DNA of 64,000 nt from Rhipicephalus microplus (GCF_043290135.1 NC_134702.1:188636491-188700490), one strand, 5' to 3'; positions 28,364 to 40,370 are shown, counted from the stretch's first letter. Numbers and translations are program-made. The notes: a model not told the origin generated them from the letters alone.

Positions 28364-29695
28364 ATGGAGACTGCGGAAGTTTCCGAAAAACAGCGAAACA
28401 ATCAACACGATGTCAGTTCTAATGTAGGAAGGAATGCACTAGAAAGCAAAGAGGAAACGAAGTGGCCTTACCGTCGAAAATTGCCTCCGCTTTTGAAGAA
28501 CGACATCAAAGTGATAATCAGGCCAAAGCAAGGAATGATCGTGCAGAATTTCACCAACCATCAAGTGGCGCGAGCCATCGCCGCTGCGTGTGGAAACAGC
28601 GAAGCATGCAAGAATGAAGACCATCTTGTAAGGCTTCAAAACAGCTCGAATATCATTATTGCTACACACCCAAGGAGGAAGCTGCTAATCTCATACGAAG
28701 AATCACTAAGCTGACCCTTGACAGCAAGTCGTACGAGGTGAACGAGCGTCCCCAGACGGCGTCGTTCTCGGAGTCGTTCACGGCATCGACGCGGGCACAC
28801 CACCAGAGGAGCTCATGGCGCATCTCCGAGTCCGCACGCAAGGAGTCATGGTCTTACAAGCCAGAATGCTAGAAAAATTCAAGACTGTGGTGATAACTTT
28901 CAATGGGCAGGAGGTACCGAGGTTCATGAACTACAACATAGACGAGGAACCCTGTCACCTCTACGGACCAACAAGGTAGGTCTGCTATCTTTGTCTCGAA
29001 CTGGGTTACCGTTTGGACGTTTTCCCGACACCAGAACTGCGTGTGTGCCGACTAAGTTGACTGTGCAACCCTGAAATCGGGCATACTTGTGTGCCCAAGT
29101 GCATGCTACGTGGTGAAGCGCATCTCACTGGTGCTCGTGAGCATGCAAGATGCCCACCCAATCACAACCAAGTAAAAGACGGCGGGAGGAATACCCGGCA
29201 GACCCTCAAGGACGGCAACGATGGGAAAGACAAGTGACGATGGTTCAGCTCTGAGGAGGACACTTCCGCGAGCCGCAGCCGGTCTCGTTCGACGTCGACA
29301 ACGAGGAAGTGGCAGGACGAAAGGAACCCAAACCCAAATGAAGATAAGAAAAAGAACATGAAAAGCAAAAAGGTAGGCTGGGCAGAAATAGCTGCCAATA
29401 TCAACGCTTCGGCGAACACACACACAACACAAGCCATATACAAATGTAACGAATGCGCAAGCATCAGGCGGGAGCTCGAAGTTACACGCGCCAAAAGTTC
29501 GAACTCACGCGCAAGGTAGATAATTTAATGAAAGTTATCAAAGACAGAAATATCGACGCAGGCGGCAAGGGGGAAATGCGCACCACAGAAAGAAAGGGGA
29601 ACTCTGGAAAGGACATGCACATGTCACCGGCAACTGCTCCGAGGGTCAACCAGACCGCTTTCATGAAAAGCGCACAAACAGCACGACCACCGTAG
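28364..29695 (+). pseudogene. ORF1 of the I-like LINE
   Basis: RNA-binding ORF1 protein. The first frame (28364-28714) gives a charged N-terminus, then LPPLLKNDIKVIIRPKQGMIV and NHQVARAIAAACGNSE, a segment typical of tick LINE ORF1 proteins as I remember them. A frameshift near 28690 moves the reading to another frame. The CCHC region is visible around 28975-29100 (CYLCLELGYR, with stops), followed by a Lys/Arg/Ser-rich tail. Several breaks; not translatable as one product. Confidence 0.65.
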
Positions 29696-29903
29696 GAACT
29701 ACAGCTACAGTAACTGCAGGTGCAGATGCAGCGGCACCAAGAACAAACGCAGTCGCAGGTGACACAGCAGCTTCGGCAATTTCAAAGTCAACTTTTCGAG
29801 GTGAAGACTGCTCTAAAAAAATCCACACCGACGAAAACGAGAAAAAAGCGTACAATAGGCTTCCGTTCCCATCCGGAAGCGACAGCGAGTCCATGCATGC
29901 ATA

Positions 29904-30900
29904 ATGGCCAGAAACACTTCGGGAAACACAGAAAGACTAGAAATTTGGCAGTGGGACTGCCACGGACTGCGCAAGAAGCAAAGCACCCTTCGGCAACATA
30001 TGCAGACTACCCTTGTTAGGCTCAATATCGTAGCACTGCATGAGACTGGTTACTCTGACAGCCTAACAGGGTACGACGCATTCTTGAGCCATACAGACGG
30101 AGAAGTGACAACCCTGATATCCAAAGCGATAACGCAAATCCAACACTTGCCACTAGACACTGGCATCGATCACTTGTTAACCGAGTTAATACCACACAAG
30201 AGAGGTGAGGGGAGCATATTCCTTCTGAACGTGTAGAGCCCACTCAGACAAAAGAACCCTGATTTCGAGCCACTAATAAAAGCAGCCAGCACGTTTTCCA
30301 AGAAAAACGGCTTGGTGGCATAAGGAGACTTCACGCGCAACACAAGAGCTGGGGATATGTAAAAGAAATAAGCAAAGGAGAAAATTTGGCTCAAGAGTCA
30401 GCACACAAAGGCCTTCAAATGGTCACGGACTGCACGAAGCCAGCCAGCATGGGGAACAGTGTCAGAAAAGATACATGCCCAGACCTCATATTTGTAAAAA
30501 TCACCATCAAGCATATTGGGAAAATAATAAAGAGAATCTTGGCAGTAACCATTTTATTCTTTGTATGTCAGTTACTACCGCAAAAGTGCAAAGAAAACTC
30601 GGCCAGGCGAAAATAACAAACTGGAATGCTGCAGACAAGGCTGCGAAATGGAATCGATTGAAACGATTGCGGAATAGAGTAAAATGATTCATGAGGCGTA
30701 CGAAAGGGCAACAAAGGCAGTGTAAAAGACCGACACCACTCCTGAAATTGACAATTACCTTCTACGCCTGTGGGACGCTCGTAAAAGCATGACTAAGAGA
30801 TGAAGGCGACAGAAAGGCAACAGAGAATTTATACGAAAAATTGCTGCGTTAACGGCAGAGCAGAGCAATACGCACACGAGCTCTCGAAGTAAAACTGAAA
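29904..30900 (+). pseudogene. Endonuclease region of the I-like LINE
   Basis: Begins with the motif LEIWQWDCHGLRKKQSTLRQHM, the WN-x-RG-like start of an I-clade endonuclease (the Asn is replaced), then NIVALHETGYSD with the His-Glu-Thr variant of the QET motif. The C-terminal SDH area cannot be followed in one frame. The frame stops at 30234-30236, and further stops and shifts follow. Confidence 0.6.
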
Positions 30901-30949
30901 CAAATTCTGTGACTCGCTCAAGGGTATACTAAGGACTGCGAAAACTTGG

Positions 30950-32470
30950 GTGCTGGTAAGAAACATGATCGATCCAGCCAAGTCCAAAACAGAAAATAAC
31001 AAGACGCTACACAAAATCCCCCACAACTTCCAAGGTAATGATGTGGAGCTACTAGGTAAGATCAGAGAACGATACATTGGGTCTGTCAACATCGATGCCT
31101 GCACGGACCCCTATCGACGTACCGAAAACGAAAGACTCGATCGTCCCATTACGCAAGAAGAGGTGTACGCGACAGTCAGAATGGACGTCAATAACACAGC
31201 ACCCGGAGCAGACAAGATCGGCAATGCAATAATAAAAAACCTTGGGCTGGCACATCTCAAATCTATCACGGAATTCTTGAACGAACATTGGGAAGCGGAG
31301 ACCGTTCCAATGGAGTGGTGACACGCGCAGATCATCACCATCCCAAAGCCAGGCAAAAAGCCGAGCTTAGAAAATGTACGACCCATTTCATTGACTTCGC
31401 GCTTAGGAAAACTATAGGAACGAATAATCACGATCAGGCTGCAAAACTACCTAAAAGATAACGACCTCATGCCTCACACGATGTTTGGGTTCTGTACAAA
31501 TGTATCAACGCAAGATGTCTTGCTTCTCATCAAAAAGGAAGCTCTCAGGAATGTCCATAAGTATGGAGAACATGTATTACTGGCTCTTGACCTCAACAAC
31601 CTTTGACAACGTCAGCCATAACGCCACACTATCGCCAATAACCAACTTGAATTGCGGGAAAAAATCCATGGCTGCGTGAAGGCCTTCCTAACTGATAGGA
31701 CTGCGACCATAGAGATGGCTGACCTGCGGTTAGACATGGTCAAGCTGCCCAACAAGGGCACGCCGCAAAGGTCCGTGATCTCACTTCTTCTGTTCAACAT
31801 TGCAACGGTCGAGCTGGCAGACAAACTGAATGCTATAGACCGCATCCGGCATGAAATTCGTGCCGATGACATCACCAAATGGACGGCGGAGGGCTCTGCG
31901 ACTTAAATTAGAGAGACTACAGGTGGCTGCTAATTGTGTGGAAGAGTACGCGAAAACAAGAGGACTGTCATGTTCACCTGAAAAGTATAAAGTACTTAGG
32001 GTGCGCAGGCCGAGACAGAACGACAAGCTCGACCTAACAGTCCCACTGGCCAGGTCTACATACCAGAAGTACAGACATTAAGGCTTCTGGGAATGTGGAT
32101 TCAATATAAGCAGAGGGTGGACCACACAATCAGACTACTGTCTGGGTCGGCGGCCCAGATAACGAGGATGATCACGCGCATGAACAACAGAAGAAACGGC
32201 CTTAAGGAAGATGACACCCTCAAGCTTTTAAGAGCACTGGGGGTGAGGAGAACCACCTTCAGCCTCCCCCATCAGGATTTAAACGAAAGAGAAAAGAAGC
32301 AAGTCGAAGCAGTCCTAAGGAAGGCTAACAAGATAGCCTTAGGTGGGCCAACAAGCACGGCAACCACAAAAATAACAGACCTCGGCATAACAAATACCTA
32401 CGACAAACACAGGGAAGCGCAGCTTGCCTCTCAGAAAACTAGACTACCGCCCACTATGGCAGGATGAGCC
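30950..32470 (+). pseudogene. Reverse transcriptase region of the I-like LINE
   Basis: Palm and finger motifs of a LINE reverse transcriptase scattered over frames: GADKIGNAIIKNLG, VRPISLTSRLGK, FGFCTNVSTQDVLLL, LALDL, a PQRSVISLLLFN box (usual PQGSVLSPLLFN) and a degraded catalytic region (IRADDI near 31855). The thumb/connection follows at 32090-32470. The catalytic box is frameshifted and surrounded by stops, so it is inactive. Confidence 0.72.
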
Positions 32471-32846
32471 CTCCTCCAGAGCTTAGGCTACCAAGATAGT
32501 ACACAAAAACTGGACCGCATGGTAGATATACCCGATGACATCAGATCTACATTCAAACTCACTCCTATCCCTAAGCGCACGCACCCTACGGATTTCCAGG
32601 GCAGGCGCAGGGCCAGGGCGCAGAACATTACCAAGACCTATCAGAACAGACAAAAAACGTCGTCTTAGTTGATGCTGCTACATACATGAACGGGAAAGAC
32701 GCTGTGGTGACGATGATCGACACTCAATTAAAAGGGAAGGTCAGCGCATCGCTGAAGAATTGCACCGTATTAGATGCCGAGGAGGCCGCCGTCACTCTTG
32801 CGGTCGCCGAAGGCAACAGATCAAGGCAATCGCTTCTAGCGATTGG

Positions 32847-33804
32847 ATGTATGTACAGCGTTGGATGTATGAAGCGTTGGATGTATGTACAAACTATGTC
32901 CGTTATTACCACTTTGGCTAAAGAAAGCGTTATATTATACACTGATATATTCCAGGCTAAGTTATTGTGTCTTATGTTGGGGAACAACGACGGCTCAAAA
33001 CTATAATACATTACTTACACTACAAAAGAAGGTACTAAGACTATTCGAGGGATATTATGGTATGCCACAAGGTCTTAGCGCACGTCCGTTATTCCCTAAA
33101 TATCTCATATTACAAGCAAACCAAATATATTATTATAAGTTATTATTGTATATCCAAAATAATAAACTATACCCCATGTACGATTCTTCTCGATGTGCTG
33201 AGTACTATCTCCGTACACATAGTATAAGAACACCGAAAACTAGAACAACCTATGGTCAACAACATATTGATTATCAAATACCGAGTCTCCTCAACAAACT
33301 GGGTGACGTACTTGACCTAAATAAGAAAACTTCCAAAAATAAGTTCAAGGAATTTCTTCTTTATAATTGTATTGAATACACTTAATACAGAAATTTGGAT
33401 TATTTATTACTTTCTGTGTCCCAATTGCTTAGAGTACACTATTTGTGTTCTTTTGTTGTTGTTTTTTTAGGAATGTATGTGTCTGCTGATGCTTTCCTTA
33501 CCTCACCTATTGTATATATTGCGATGTTTTTTAGGTATTTCATTACTATTTACTGTCCTGTTCTTTCTTTATATTTGTAATGGTTACATGTGTGATCATA
33601 ATTTGCAAATTGTATCTGTATATAATGATGTTCTCTAATTCGGCTAAGTTGTGTATGACATGTTATTTTTAGTTTTTATTTTATTTTGCCAGACTGTATT
33701 TCGGAGCAAAAGCCTCCGTCAGGCTATGTAGCCTTTTGCTTTTGCTTCGTTTTTTCTGTTGCACGTACAGAAAATAAATAAATCTCAAATCTCAAATCTC
33801 AATA
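32847..33804 (+). mobile_element. 5'-truncated CR1/L2-like LINE fragment
   Basis: Open frame 32885-33385 encodes the C-terminal end of a CR1/L2-like ORF2: ALYYTLIYSRLSYCVLCWGTTT then NTLLTLQKKVLRLFEG. It is followed by a 3' untranslated region with a GCAAAAGCCTCCGTCAGGC...CTTTTGCTTTTGC inverted repeat, AATAAATAAA and a tail of three AATCTCA repeats (33780-33804). It splits the RNase H domain of the surrounding LINE: TCTAGCGATT on the left and AATAATCACGG on the right rejoin as a continuous domain. The left junction has a degenerate GCGTTGGATGTATG triplication. No clear target duplication, as is common for this clade. Confidence 0.8.
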
Positions 33805-34400
33805 ATCACGGAATCTTTGGACGCCTCCCGGGGATGCACAAATGGTAGGGAAGGCCGGAAAGCCACCAGAACCATAAAAACCGGCGGTATGAGCAACGAA
33901 AAACACCACGTAATACGGGCCCGAGGGCATGAGGGTATTACCGAAAATGTTCAGGCTGATCTCGTATCTCGAAGATACACTAGCCGAGAGAGGTCGATGG
34001 CCGGGAGCGTCGAGGCAGTAGCCTGCACTTAATTCTGCAGCATTTCAAAGAAACAAAAAGGTGATATCCTCTGCCCCACTGAAAACCGGACAGGGAGCAG
34101 TCGGTATTCTGGCGGCAGCTACAAACAAAATCATACGCATGCTTACACATATACAGTAAGCTATCCTCAACACAATACACAGACACGTGTCCCTGGTGTG
34201 GGGAGATACCCAGAGTATACCACACAGCATGGGGATGCCAAAATATAACGGCAGTGCCCGTCATACACAACATCACGCTGGAGCATTGGGACGCTGCGCT
34301 GTCCAGCTGGGAAGCGGACAACCAGAACTGGCTGTTTGAACGCGTCAGACGGGAAGCAGAGGCCACAGAAGTCCTGGACTGAGGACCCACCCACAAGCGT
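33805..34400 (+). pseudogene. RNase H and C-terminus of the I-like LINE, resumed
   Basis: Continues the LINE interrupted at 32846. RNase H ends with HHVIRARGHEGITENVQADL (H..G-NE-AD box, Asn and Glu partly altered). The C-terminal region around 34180-34380 holds a zinc-type CPWCGEIPRVYHTAWGC-like reading and ends in WLFERVRREAEATEVLD plus TGA at 34379-34381. Confidence 0.65.
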
Positions 34401-34472
34401 TCTGCAAAAGAGCGCTTGGCAGAACAGCTCCAGAGCTAAATAAAGTTTATTCTCTCTCTCTCTCCCTCTCTC

Positions 34473-34796
34473 TTGAGAATCTTAAACGTCGATGACTTCG
34501 CCTAACGACAGCAAGCCGACTCTGAAAAGAAGGGCCTTGTGGAATACCTCGAGGGCAAGGCTGCCATTGTTCCAAAGGTATTCAAGCGAGGACTGTCCTT
34601 GTTTTTGTTGCGTAACGGCATACCCGTCAAGAAAAACTGCTCACCACATCAACTACGTCGGCGTGGTACCTTCGGCGTTACGACCAGAAGTTCTGGATGC
34701 TCTGCATGGCGACCCGACAGCTAGACACGTTAGATTTTCTCACACGTTGGCGAGGATACAGAAGACAGTATTACTGGACCCGTCTCCCTGCCGACG
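34473..34796 (+). pseudogene. pol: Pol fragment B of gypsy element 3 (RNase H-integrase linker)
   Basis: Picks up pol exactly where fragment A was cut: LNVDDFA, then VEYLEGKAAIVPKVFKRGL and SLFLLRNGIPVKKN, then a frame change to VVPSALRPEVLDALHGDP and HVRFSHTLARI, and a YYW box. These correspond in order to the RNase H-integrase linker and the HHCC start of integrase in elements 1 and 2. It ends at GACGTC next to the 3' tail of the minus-strand LINE. Confidence 0.82.
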
Positions 34797-35329
34797 TCAT
34801 TCAATTCAATTCAATTCAATTTTATTTTCCAGTTTATACATGCTGGATGGTTGCGTTGGGTTAAAAGCTACATAAGTAGCTTGACGAGACCCAACGACCA
34901 GACTATACAGGGCAGCAACCACAAGCAGTCCGGTGCAGTGACGAGAAAACCAACAAGTAAAACAGAATACCATAACGTATGTACATATACAGCGATATAC
35001 ATGGATTTCAGCACGAAGATTGCAGGAAGAAAAGTGAAAATAAATACATGTGCATAAAAAGTGCTAGAAAAAATAAAATAAAAAAGTGCTACATGCAATA
35101 AAATACGGCTATAGCATAAGTAATAAACATAAATAATATTAACACAGAATAACACCGTACCAATGTAGCAATACTAGCTATTCGGGACAAAATAAAGAGA
35201 AACACTGTCCATATGACACAGCAAGAAGTTCATGTAAGCAGAAAACTACGTTAAAAACAGCATAAGTTACGCACAATTCAATTACACAGAATGTCACAGT
35301 ATGTGACATTAAAGTGAACGAAATATAAG

Positions 35330-36773
35330 CGGAAGTCTTTTTTACTGACCGTGTCAATAGCTTTATATTTATTTAAAGTAGATGGTAGGTTATATGTCAA
35401 CGATTGATGTTTGTAGTGCGTCCTGAAATATGGAACTGACTATGTCTCAGGGTTCCTTGTGTTCACATTAATTCTACATTCTAACGATGCCAACTGTTTT
35501 ATATAGTTCTTGAGGGATTCAGAAGCATATCGCGTAGTATGTGATAAACGAAAAGTATAAAGGTTGTCAATTCTAATAATGTTGTACTTAGGAAACGCTT
35601 CTCTGGTGCTAGATTAGTAGTCTGTGTTGCCAATATAGCGAATAATCTTCTTCTGTAGCATCAGAATTTTACGTATGTTAGTTATAGTGGTTGTACTTTA
35701 CACTAAGGCGCAATAATTTAAGTGGGCATGATACAAAGCATTACAAATCTGTACTTTGGCCTTTGTAGGTAGCAAACTACGACAACGTGATAAGACACCT
35801 GTCACAGAGGAGTGCTTTTCACATAGGTAATTAACATGCATGTCCCAAGTATGTTATGAAGAAAAGTGCACGCCAAGGATTTTGTAACTGTCAACCATTT
35901 CGATTTTTCGACCTTCAAAAGCAATAGTATTATTTAACGGAAGCAATTTGTTCTTGGAGCGAAAAATAATTACTTTAGTTTTCTTCGCGTTGATCCTAAG
36001 TTGATTTAATTGAGACCAGGTAGATAACTTTCTTAGCAGTTCATTGCAATCCGTTGTCAAGTTGCGCACGTCGTTCCCAGACAATATGACAGTGCTGTCA
36101 TCAGCGCATATAAGAAATTCAGCATTCGTATTAAAGTTCACAATGTCATTAATGTAGATATTAACTAAAAGCGGCCCTAAAACGCTTAATTGAGGCACGC
36201 CAAATTTGTTTATTAGACAAGACGACCTGTGACCATTCACGTAAACACACTGGTATCTGTCACTTAAGTAAGACTTAAACAGTGATAAGCAGCTACCACG
36301 TACTCCGTAACATTCTAGTTTGTCTAATAAAATGTTATGACTTAGGCAGTCGAATGCCTTACTAAAATCTATAAATAACGCCAGCGCATAAGATTTTCTT
36401 TCTATGTTCCTTATTATCGTTTCTTTGATTGACAGAAGGGCTGTTTCCGTTGACCTGTGCTTCCTAAATCCGTGTTGCGCGTTAGTTATGATACCAAACT
36501 TATCGAAGAAATTGACCATGCGACAGTGTATAATTTTTTCTAGCCCCTTAGAAACACAGGTAACACCGAAATTGGCCGGTAGTTATTGGAGTCATTAGGG
36601 CTACCTGCTTTCAATATTGCCGAAACTATGGCGTATTTCATTGCCTGTGGGAATACGCCCGATTGAAGCGTTAAATTGAATATGTGAGCAAGAGCAGGAG
36701 AAATAGAAGTTATACAATGCTTAATAGGGCCTAGTTGCAGGTTGTTGGTGTCTAACGCATTAGTATTTTTCAA
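35330..36773 (-). pseudogene. Reverse transcriptase of the monomer LINE
   Basis: Reading right to left: IVSAILKAGSPNDSNNYRPIS (finger), QHGFRKHRSTETALL, ALFIDFSKAFDCLSH (catalytic Asp box), GVPQLSVLGPLLVNIYINDI (normally GVPQGSVLGPLLF) and FLICADDSTV (normally YADD). The first palm Asp and the DD pair are present, but the Gly-to-Leu and Tyr-to-Cys changes, plus a frameshift before the thumb at about 36540, argue against function. Beyond 35854 the C-terminal segment (HAHLNYCALVYST, MLQKKIIRYI) continues in another frame. These patterns are typical of CR1/L2-like ORF2. Confidence 0.82.
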
Positions 36774-37428
36774 GGATTAAAATGTAGCGCAGACATCGTA
36801 TTCATCAGTAGGCTGGAAGAAAATGCTTTCGACAATAAGACTTGAGTTTGTTGTTCCCGACGTTGCAGCGCAGGTGGGGTAGGCAGCAGGAATAGCAGCG
36901 TTAATGAAATGTTGGTTAAAGTGATTAGCGAGGGCCTCACCTTTCAACTCAGTATCGTCATGAAGTATACTGTTTGGAACACTTTGTTTGGTCCGACGAC
37001 CAAGAACATCGTTTATTATTTTCCATGTCTTATCGGGCCGTTGCTGTGAGGCGGACAGAAAAAGTTGCTCGTAATAAGCTCGTTTGGCACGGCGTAGCTC
37101 ACGATTTAATTGGTTTCGAAAAGCTTTAAATTCCTTTATTGTATTTGCAAACGAGACTTCAAAATTGAATGATACAAGGAATTTTTACGCGAAATCATTT
37201 TCAAGTGTTCTTTCGTTACCAATGGCTTTCTCACTTTTTTTGGTGGTTTTACTTGTTTCATAGGAAAATGCCTTTCATATATTTTTATAAATTTCTCTAT
37301 GAATTCATTGTATGCCTCATTGGCGGACGTTAATGCCAAGACAGAAGACCAGTCTTGGTCTTGGGCCATTATCTCAGTTTTAAAGGCAACCAGCCCACTA
37401 TCTGGTATTCGCTGAACAGTGAATGTTT

Positions 37429-38010
37429 CTACCTCATGGTTTCGAATTCCTCTTTGATTTTCATATAGCGCATAAACAGGGAGGTGGTCACTAATGTCGA
37501 AGCGACAGTACCAGTGGTGTAAATCTTTCTCTCTGCATTTATTATTAAGTGGTCAAGGCAAGACGCTGTGCCACACGTAATGCGAGTTGGTGTAGTAATT
37601 AAATTTTTGAAACCACTCGAAGACAGCAATGTACCAAATTCCGTAGAAGTAGTGCTGTCATCAAGAATATTGATGTTAAAGTCGCCACCGCATGTCAAGT
37701 GAAAGTTGTTTTTGCAAGTGAAGTCCAGGAAACTTTCATAAAATGCTAGGAAACGCCTAATATTTCCACCCGGTGGGCGATAAACAACAGCGAACATTTC
37801 ATTTTGATCGGAGACAGTGAGCATTTCGTAATCTTCTGTTGACACGCAGTATTCATGAACTAAATGGCATTTCTTCTCTGTAGTCACATAAAGCGCAACA
37901 CCCCCTCCACGTTTATACGATTGATTGGAAAAGAAACTGGCATATCCAGGCAGTTTCAACTTGCTACTATTGTTCGTATACCAGGTTTCAGACAGCATAA
38001 GAACACCCAC
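37429..38010 (-). pseudogene. Endonuclease of the monomer LINE
   Basis: 193 open codons: LSETWYTN (Glu motif), YKRGGGVALYV, AVVYRPPGG, GGDFNINILDD (Asp-Asn metal motif) and SCLDHLIIN, the CR1-type equivalent of the SDH motif region. The N-terminal WNARSL portion would lie just upstream (right), beyond the start of this frame. ORF1 lies about 400 bases further right. Confidence 0.8.
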
Positions 38011-38418
38011 TTTGAATGAGAGTTGCTCAAAAAAAGCAAAATGTCGTCCTCTTTATTCATTACAGAGCGAGTGTTAATATGCAAAACTGATTGGCATGGC
38101 GGGTAATCAGATTTAATAGCAGAAGGTGACGCTAAGTTTATGTATGCGCAGTCGTTATCTATTTTGATGATACGGCGCAGCGTTCAGCCCAGCCTGTCAC
38201 CTGCACCTACGCAGTTGCATAAGACGACCCCGAAAAAACCTTATCAATATCATGCTCATTTGGAACGTGCACGGCGGGCGTATCGTCAGATTGCTTCGCA
38301 TAGATTTTCCCGTTAAATGACCAGACGGATTGCCATTTGTATTCATACTTTTTCTTCACAGCAAGAGCTAGAAGTTTCTTTAAGGTGGGCAAAGATGCTC
38401 ATTCACATAGATAGCATT

Positions 38419-39012
38419 TTAACTGGTCAGTCCGACATCTTTGTTAGTCAGGCGAGCTCGTTTTGCTTTCCTTTGAATGCTGTCTCGCTTTGCACGAGAC
38501 TTAAACTGGACGATGATATTACTTCTGCCGCTGTCTCGGCTCGGCACCCGACGACAGACCTCAATATCACCTGCAGTTATTTGCTCATTTATGGCACTGC
38601 CAATTTTAGAGACAATGTTAGTAACAGATTCATTGTATTGTTTCAGTAAACCTTGTATCTCGAGGTTTGCCTTCCTTGAGTACTGCTCAGCAAGAACAAG
38701 CCTTGTTTCAAGATCCCTGCCTTTGCTCTCAAGACATTTACACTCAGCACGAAGAGCAGCATTTTCACTTTCAAGATCCCTGTTATTTGTAATTACACCG
38801 TCCAGTTTCTTCTTGTGCTCCTCAATTGAAGTGAAGGCAAAGTCGAGGCTTTCCGCCATTTGACGCTGATCATTTTTTAGCTCACGGATTTCATTCCGTA
38901 AAGCCCTTTCAAGGGAATCACGAAAAGCTTTCATCTCTTGTTTTATCTCTTCTTTTATCTTTAGCAGTCCTGCCTTCATTTCTTCCTTGAGTTTAGCAAT
39001 GTCTTTAGCCAT
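38419..39012 (-). CDS. ORF1 protein of the monomer LINE, coiled coil plus RNA-binding
   Basis: 197 open codons from an ATG 136 bases downstream of the monomer array. Residues 1-130 are a long coiled coil (IAKLKEEMKAGLLKIKEEI and later LESENAALRAECKCLESKG). It is followed by YSRKANLEIQGL and AINEQITAGDIEVCRRV, then SNIIVQFKSRAKRD, which parallels the RRM/C-terminal region of L1-type ORF1 proteins. Such proteins trimerise and coat LINE RNA. The stop at 38419-38421 may be premature: CR1/L2-type ORF1 proteins are usually longer, and sequence to 38207 keeps a related reading. Confidence 0.65.
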   Translation of the reverse strand: MAKDIAKLKEEMKAGLLKIKEEIKQEMKAFRDSLERALRNEIRELKNDQRQMAESLDFAFTSIEEHKKKLDGVITNNRDLESENAALRAECKCLESKGRDLETRLVLAEQYSRKANLEIQGLLKQYNESVTNIVSKIGSAINEQITAGDIEVCRRVPSRDSGRSNIIVQFKSRAKRDSIQRKAKRARLTNKDVGLTS

Positions 39013-39147
39013 TTTTCAATGCCCACACAAGAATACAACGGAGGACAATTAGAAGAAAAAAAAATTCTGGATTCACTGTATGGCAGCAGCGACGAAGCGT
39101 AGATATGCAACAAGGTAATAAAATACCCGATATATCTGGAACACTAA

Positions 39148-40369
39148 CCTGCGATAAGAGTGCCAGAAAGTTTAGCCCGTGCACACAGCTCTCGCCGCTA
39201 CTGCCAAGTGAAAGCTGCGACAACCACGTAGCTCCTTTTGTAGTGCGCAAGGCGTGACGTTGATCCTGGAGACAGGGCGCAGGCGCAGCCGACAATGACG
39301 CCTCCTGGTACCAGATTCTGGATTGCTTCGGAGAAGCGGTGGACCGTTTGGACGCTTTTGGTGCGGCTGTATGAAATGCCCTGCGAAAGGAGTGCCAGAA
39401 ACTTTAGCCCGTGCACACAGCTCTCGCCCCTACTGTGAAGTGAAAGCTGCGACAACCACGTAGCTCCTTTTGTAGTGCGCAAGGCGTGACGTTGATCCTG
39501 GAGACAGGGCGCAGGCGCAGCCGACAATGACGCCTCCTGGTACCAGATTCTGGATTGCTTCGGAGAAGCGGTGGACCGTTTGGACGCTTTTGGTGCGGCT
39601 GTATGAAATGCCCTGCGATAAGAGTGCCAGAAAGTTTAGCCCGTGCACACAGCTCTCGCCGCTACTGCCAAGTGAAAGCTGCGACAACCACGTAGCTCCT
39701 TTTGTAGTGCGCAAGGCGAGACGTTGATCCTGGAGACAGGGCGCAGGCGCAGCCGACAATGACGCCTCCTGGTACCAGATCCTGGATTGCTTCGGAGAAG
39801 CGGTGGACCCTTTGGACGCTTTTGGTGCGGCTGCTTGAAATGCCCTGCGATAAGAGGGCCAGAAAGTTTAGCCCGTGCACACAGCTCTCGCCGCTACTGC
39901 CAAGTGAAAGCTGCGACAACCACGTAGCTCCTTTTGTAGTGCGCAAGGCGTGACGTTGATCTTGGAGACAGGGTGCAGGCGCAGTCGACAATGACGCCTC
40001 CTGGTACCACATCCTGGATTGCTTTGGAGAAGCGGTGGACCGTTTGGACGCTTTTGGTGCGGCTGCTTGAAATGCCCTGCGATAAGAGTGCCAGAAAGTT
40101 TAGCCCGTGCACACAGCTCTCACCGCTACTGCCAAATGAAAGCTGCGACAACCACGTAGCTCCTTTTGTAGTGCGCAAGGCGTGACGTTGACCCTGGAGA
40201 CAGGGCGCAGGCGCAGCCGACAATGACGCCTCCTGGTACCAGATCGTGGATTGCTTCGGAGAAGCGGTGGACCGTTTGGACGCTTTTGGTGCGGCTGCTT
40301 GAAATGCCCTGCGATAAGAGTGCCAGAAAGTTTAGCCCATGCTCACAGCTCTCGCCGCTACTGCCAAGT
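39148..40369 (-). repeat. 232-bp tandem repeats, 5' monomers of the LINE
   Basis: The marker ATGACGCC recurs at 39295, 39527, 39759, 39991 and 40223, a spacing of exactly 232 each time. Copies differ at only a few positions. The array ends on the right inside a unit (CTGCCAAGT then foreign DNA) and on the left 135 bases before ORF1. Units are CpG-rich and contain GCGCAGGCGCAG and GTGACGTTGA, which resemble NRF1-like and CRE half-site motifs (inference). Because 232 is not a multiple of 3, the 109-codon frames inside are accidental. Confidence 0.93.
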
Positions 40370-40370
40370 C

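Larger units (their letters stand above)
27860..34472 (+). mobile_element. I-like LINE (ORF1, EN, RT, RNase H) inserted in gypsy element 3
   Basis: A nearly full-length but decayed LINE of the RNase-H-bearing group. The order is ORF1 (28364-29690), endonuclease (29904-30900), reverse transcriptase (30950-32030), connection (32090-32470), RNase H (32650-32845 and 33805-34000), C-terminal region to 34380, then AATAAA (34439) and a (CT)n tail (34451-34472). Insertion duplicated TTGAG (27855-27859 and 34473-34477). It contains a CR1-like fragment (32847-33804) in its RNase H domain. Many frameshifts and stops; dead. Confidence 0.8.
34797..40369 (-). mobile_element. CR1/L2-like LINE with tandem 5' monomers
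   Basis: A near full-length LINE on the minus strand. From its 5' end at right: 5.3 tandem copies of a 232-bp unit (39148-40369), a 135-bp leader, ORF1 (39012-38419), ORF2 with endonuclease (38010-37429) and reverse transcriptase (about 36770-35330), a 3' untranslated region, and a tail of AATTG-type pentamers (34797-34825). It lies inside the integrase of gypsy element 3, between the YYW box and the CRECQR zinc finger. ORF2 has frameshifts, so this copy is dead. The homogeneous monomers argue that it is not ancient. Confidence 0.82.

Noticed and set aside
39198..40223. Series of about 109-codon minus-strand frames starting MSAAPAPCLQ
   Set aside because: They recur every 232 bases because the DNA is a tandem repeat. 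The unit is not a multiple of three, so no repeat protein can be encoded and the frames are accidental.
39148..40369. CRISPR-like array
   Set aside because: Units are 232 bp, contiguous and without unique spacers, in eukaryotic DNA. They are LINE 5' monomers.
34797..40369. Long target-site duplication around the monomer LINE
   Set aside because: Only GTCA-like similarity is visible at the two junctions and about one codon of gypsy sequence is missing, so no convincing duplication can be claimed.
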